28,993 nt of DNA from Schoenoplectus triqueter (Eukaryota > Streptophyta > Magnoliopsida > Poales > Cyperaceae), in the NCBI GenBank assembly GCA_964058805.1, contig CAXKVV010001649.1, forward strand, positions 1 to 28,993, written 5' to 3'. Shown in pieces: positions 27,507 through 28,993 of the stretch. The notes under the pieces were generated by a model. That model was not told the DNA's origin and did no database searches. It saw nothing but the letters and a program-made list of their open reading frames with translations. The position numbers and the translations under genes were made by a program. Numbering within the stretch: position 1 is the stretch's first letter; each line of letters begins with the position of its first letter.

Positions 27507-28993
27507 ATGGTGCAACCATTACAAGCATTGCTCTCCACTCTGCAAACCTGTGTGTCGCAAGTTGGAGCTCTTGTATTTTCAGCCGCTGCTTCTGAGCCCC
27601 TTCTCACCTCTGCACCATTCGCTCCTCTGCCTCCCAAATTTAATCCTCCAGCTCCTCCTCCACTTAATGCTATCCCTGTTCCAAAAACTTACACTCATAT
27701 AGCGAGTCAGATTCCGCCTTTCTTTCCTGCACCTTCATCCACTACAGACATTTCGGTTCACGCGGCTAATCTCACTAACCCTATCTCCTCTCAAAACCCT
27801 AACTCTAAAACTCCTCGCGTCACTTGCCTCAGATCTAAACTCACAAACCTAAAAAAACAACGAGAGAAAGGTAGATTAGTTTGTTATCATTGCGGCGATC
27901 TAGGGCATCTCTCGTCGGCTTGTCGTAATCCGATAGTGTGTTTCTCTTGTGGTAAAGTAAGGCATAGATCGTGGTAGTGTCATTCTGTTCCGCCAATGAA
28001 TATTTCTCACCCTCTCTTTAAAATCGATTGAGGAAGCTAATCAAGCTCCTCCGATCAAGTTGTTTCCTAATGAGATTAATAAGAAATTTTTAGAAACTCT
28101 TTGTTACAGTTTGATCATTTTGGATTCAATGGATCTTGGTCCAATCTTCATTTAGTCTCATCTTCAAAAACTTTTTCCCATGCCTAACTGGCAGTGGGTA
28201 GCTCGCTCTATTGGTCATCATTCCTATTTACTAGAATCGCCAAATGATGAATGGCGTAGAAGGGCTTTAGGAAAGTATATGTTAGTTTTAGGGGATATTG
28301 TCTTCCCATTAGAACCTTTTGATCCAAACAAGTTTGATAAAGGTATGGATTTAGTTCCAGCTTGGATTCAAGTTTTAGGTTTGCCATATCATCTATGGCA
28401 GGATTTTGAGTTTCATCAGATAGTAATGAGTTAGGAGGGATCCTATTAGATGTTGATCCACACTCTGCTCACCAAATTGACTTTACTGTTTTTAGGCTTA
28501 GAGTTGGAGTTTTTTCTCTTGATACCATACCTACCTACATGTCGTAATATGTTCTTTCCGGATATTAAGGGGAATGTTAAGCTTTACCAATTAACCTTTG
28601 ATGCTGATCTCTCTAGTGCTTCTCATATTGATCCATGGAATTAGCCAAATACGGTGGTATCTTGGAAGGCTAAACCTGTTACAACTACTTCATCATCTTC
28701 TTCCAAACAAAAACTTGTTACTGATATAGGCTCTTTTTTAGTCAAACCCCTTTCTACTAATAACAAATTTATTGTTCTTCATAATGTTGAACCCTCCCAG
28801 CCTACTGCCTCTTAACCTGCCTCTTAGGATGCTTGGGATCAAGCAGTTGCGAATACCACCCCTCGTAAACATAGTAAACGTACTTCCCCTGTCAAATTAC
28901 CTAATACTACTACTAATGTACCAGCCTCCGATGTCCCTGCCTCAGAACAGATACTAGCACCTGGTGTTAGCTCGGACACTATTGCCCCCATAC
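27507..28993 (+). pseudogene. Decayed CCHC-DUF4283-like gene, probably LINE-type ORF1, 3' end outside the window
   Basis: The best start is ATG 27507 (GCCATGGTG context). A Pro/Ala-rich N-terminus of ~115 residues leads to a perfect CCHC knuckle (CYHCGDLGHLSSAC, C126-H134-C139) and a second one, CFSCGKVRHRSW, in which a TAG (27975-27977) precedes the final Cys codon. After a frame change, a DUF4283-like domain follows from ~28055 (LQKLFP, NWQWVAR, LGKYMLVLGDIVFPLEPFDP, VPAWIQVLGLPYHLW, GGILLDVDPHS), broken by TAG 28153-28155 and frame changes near 28425 and 28547. A Ser/Thr/Pro-rich tail has stops at 28642, 28813 and 28825 and runs off the window. DUF4283 with CCHC knuckles is typical of nucleic-acid-binding ORF1 proteins of plant LINEs, although knuckles more often come after DUF4283. 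No reverse transcriptase is within the window. Confidence 0.75.

Noticed and set aside
27424..27702. Plus-strand 92-codon frame overlapping the CCHC gene start
   Set aside because: It is an alternative frame over the Pro/Ala-rich region; the frame containing the CCHC knuckles is the coding one.

Overview
The window is AT-rich nuclear DNA from a flowering plant. The evidence is one intact seven-exon YABBY gene, an LTR retrotransposon with an initiator-tRNA-Met type primer site, a Tourist-like MITE, and many AT-rich fold-back elements bordered by microsatellites. The species cannot be fixed from the sequence. Most listed open frames are chance frames in AT-rich DNA.

Layout. 1-5.7 kb is packed with fold-back elements: family A copies at 1-316, 2091-2491 and 2668-3074, family B at 5131-5495 and 5531-5698, and a family D arm near 416-700. 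7.27-11.80 kb is one minus-strand LTR element in the style of the Sirevirus branch of Ty1/copia. It has a gag-only, broken coding region, an intact primer-binding site, four GGGGGAG polypurine motifs and LTRs carrying CGTTATAACG palindromes. No protease, integrase or reverse transcriptase is visible. 11.8-13.55 kb is gene-free, with a GC-rich tail that may be LTR remnant. 13.55-18.0 kb holds more fold-back elements (C, A, D, E families) and a 269-bp Tourist-like MITE with TAA target duplications.

The one convincing host gene is at 19356-23206 (+): a 237-residue YABBY transcription factor of the FIL/YAB3 type, with all six introns bounded by GT-AG. It is preceded by a GAGA tract, a TATA-like site, a long pyrimidine tract and a two-codon upstream ORF. 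Intron 3 contains a degraded family D fragment.

23.2-27.25 kb is non-coding, with a possible tRNA-derived SINE head, a microinsertion-like duplication and a full family C element between TA tracts. From 27.5 kb to the window end lies a decayed plus-strand gene with CCHC knuckles followed by a DUF4283-like domain, probably a LINE-type ORF1 remnant.

The strongest unexplained signals are (i) the modular fold-back families with shared inner arms, different termini and (TA)n/(GA)n borders, (ii) two unrelated loci with the same 14-bp repeat plus 20-bp homopolymer spacer geometry, and (iii) the gag-only LTR element with unequal LTR lengths.
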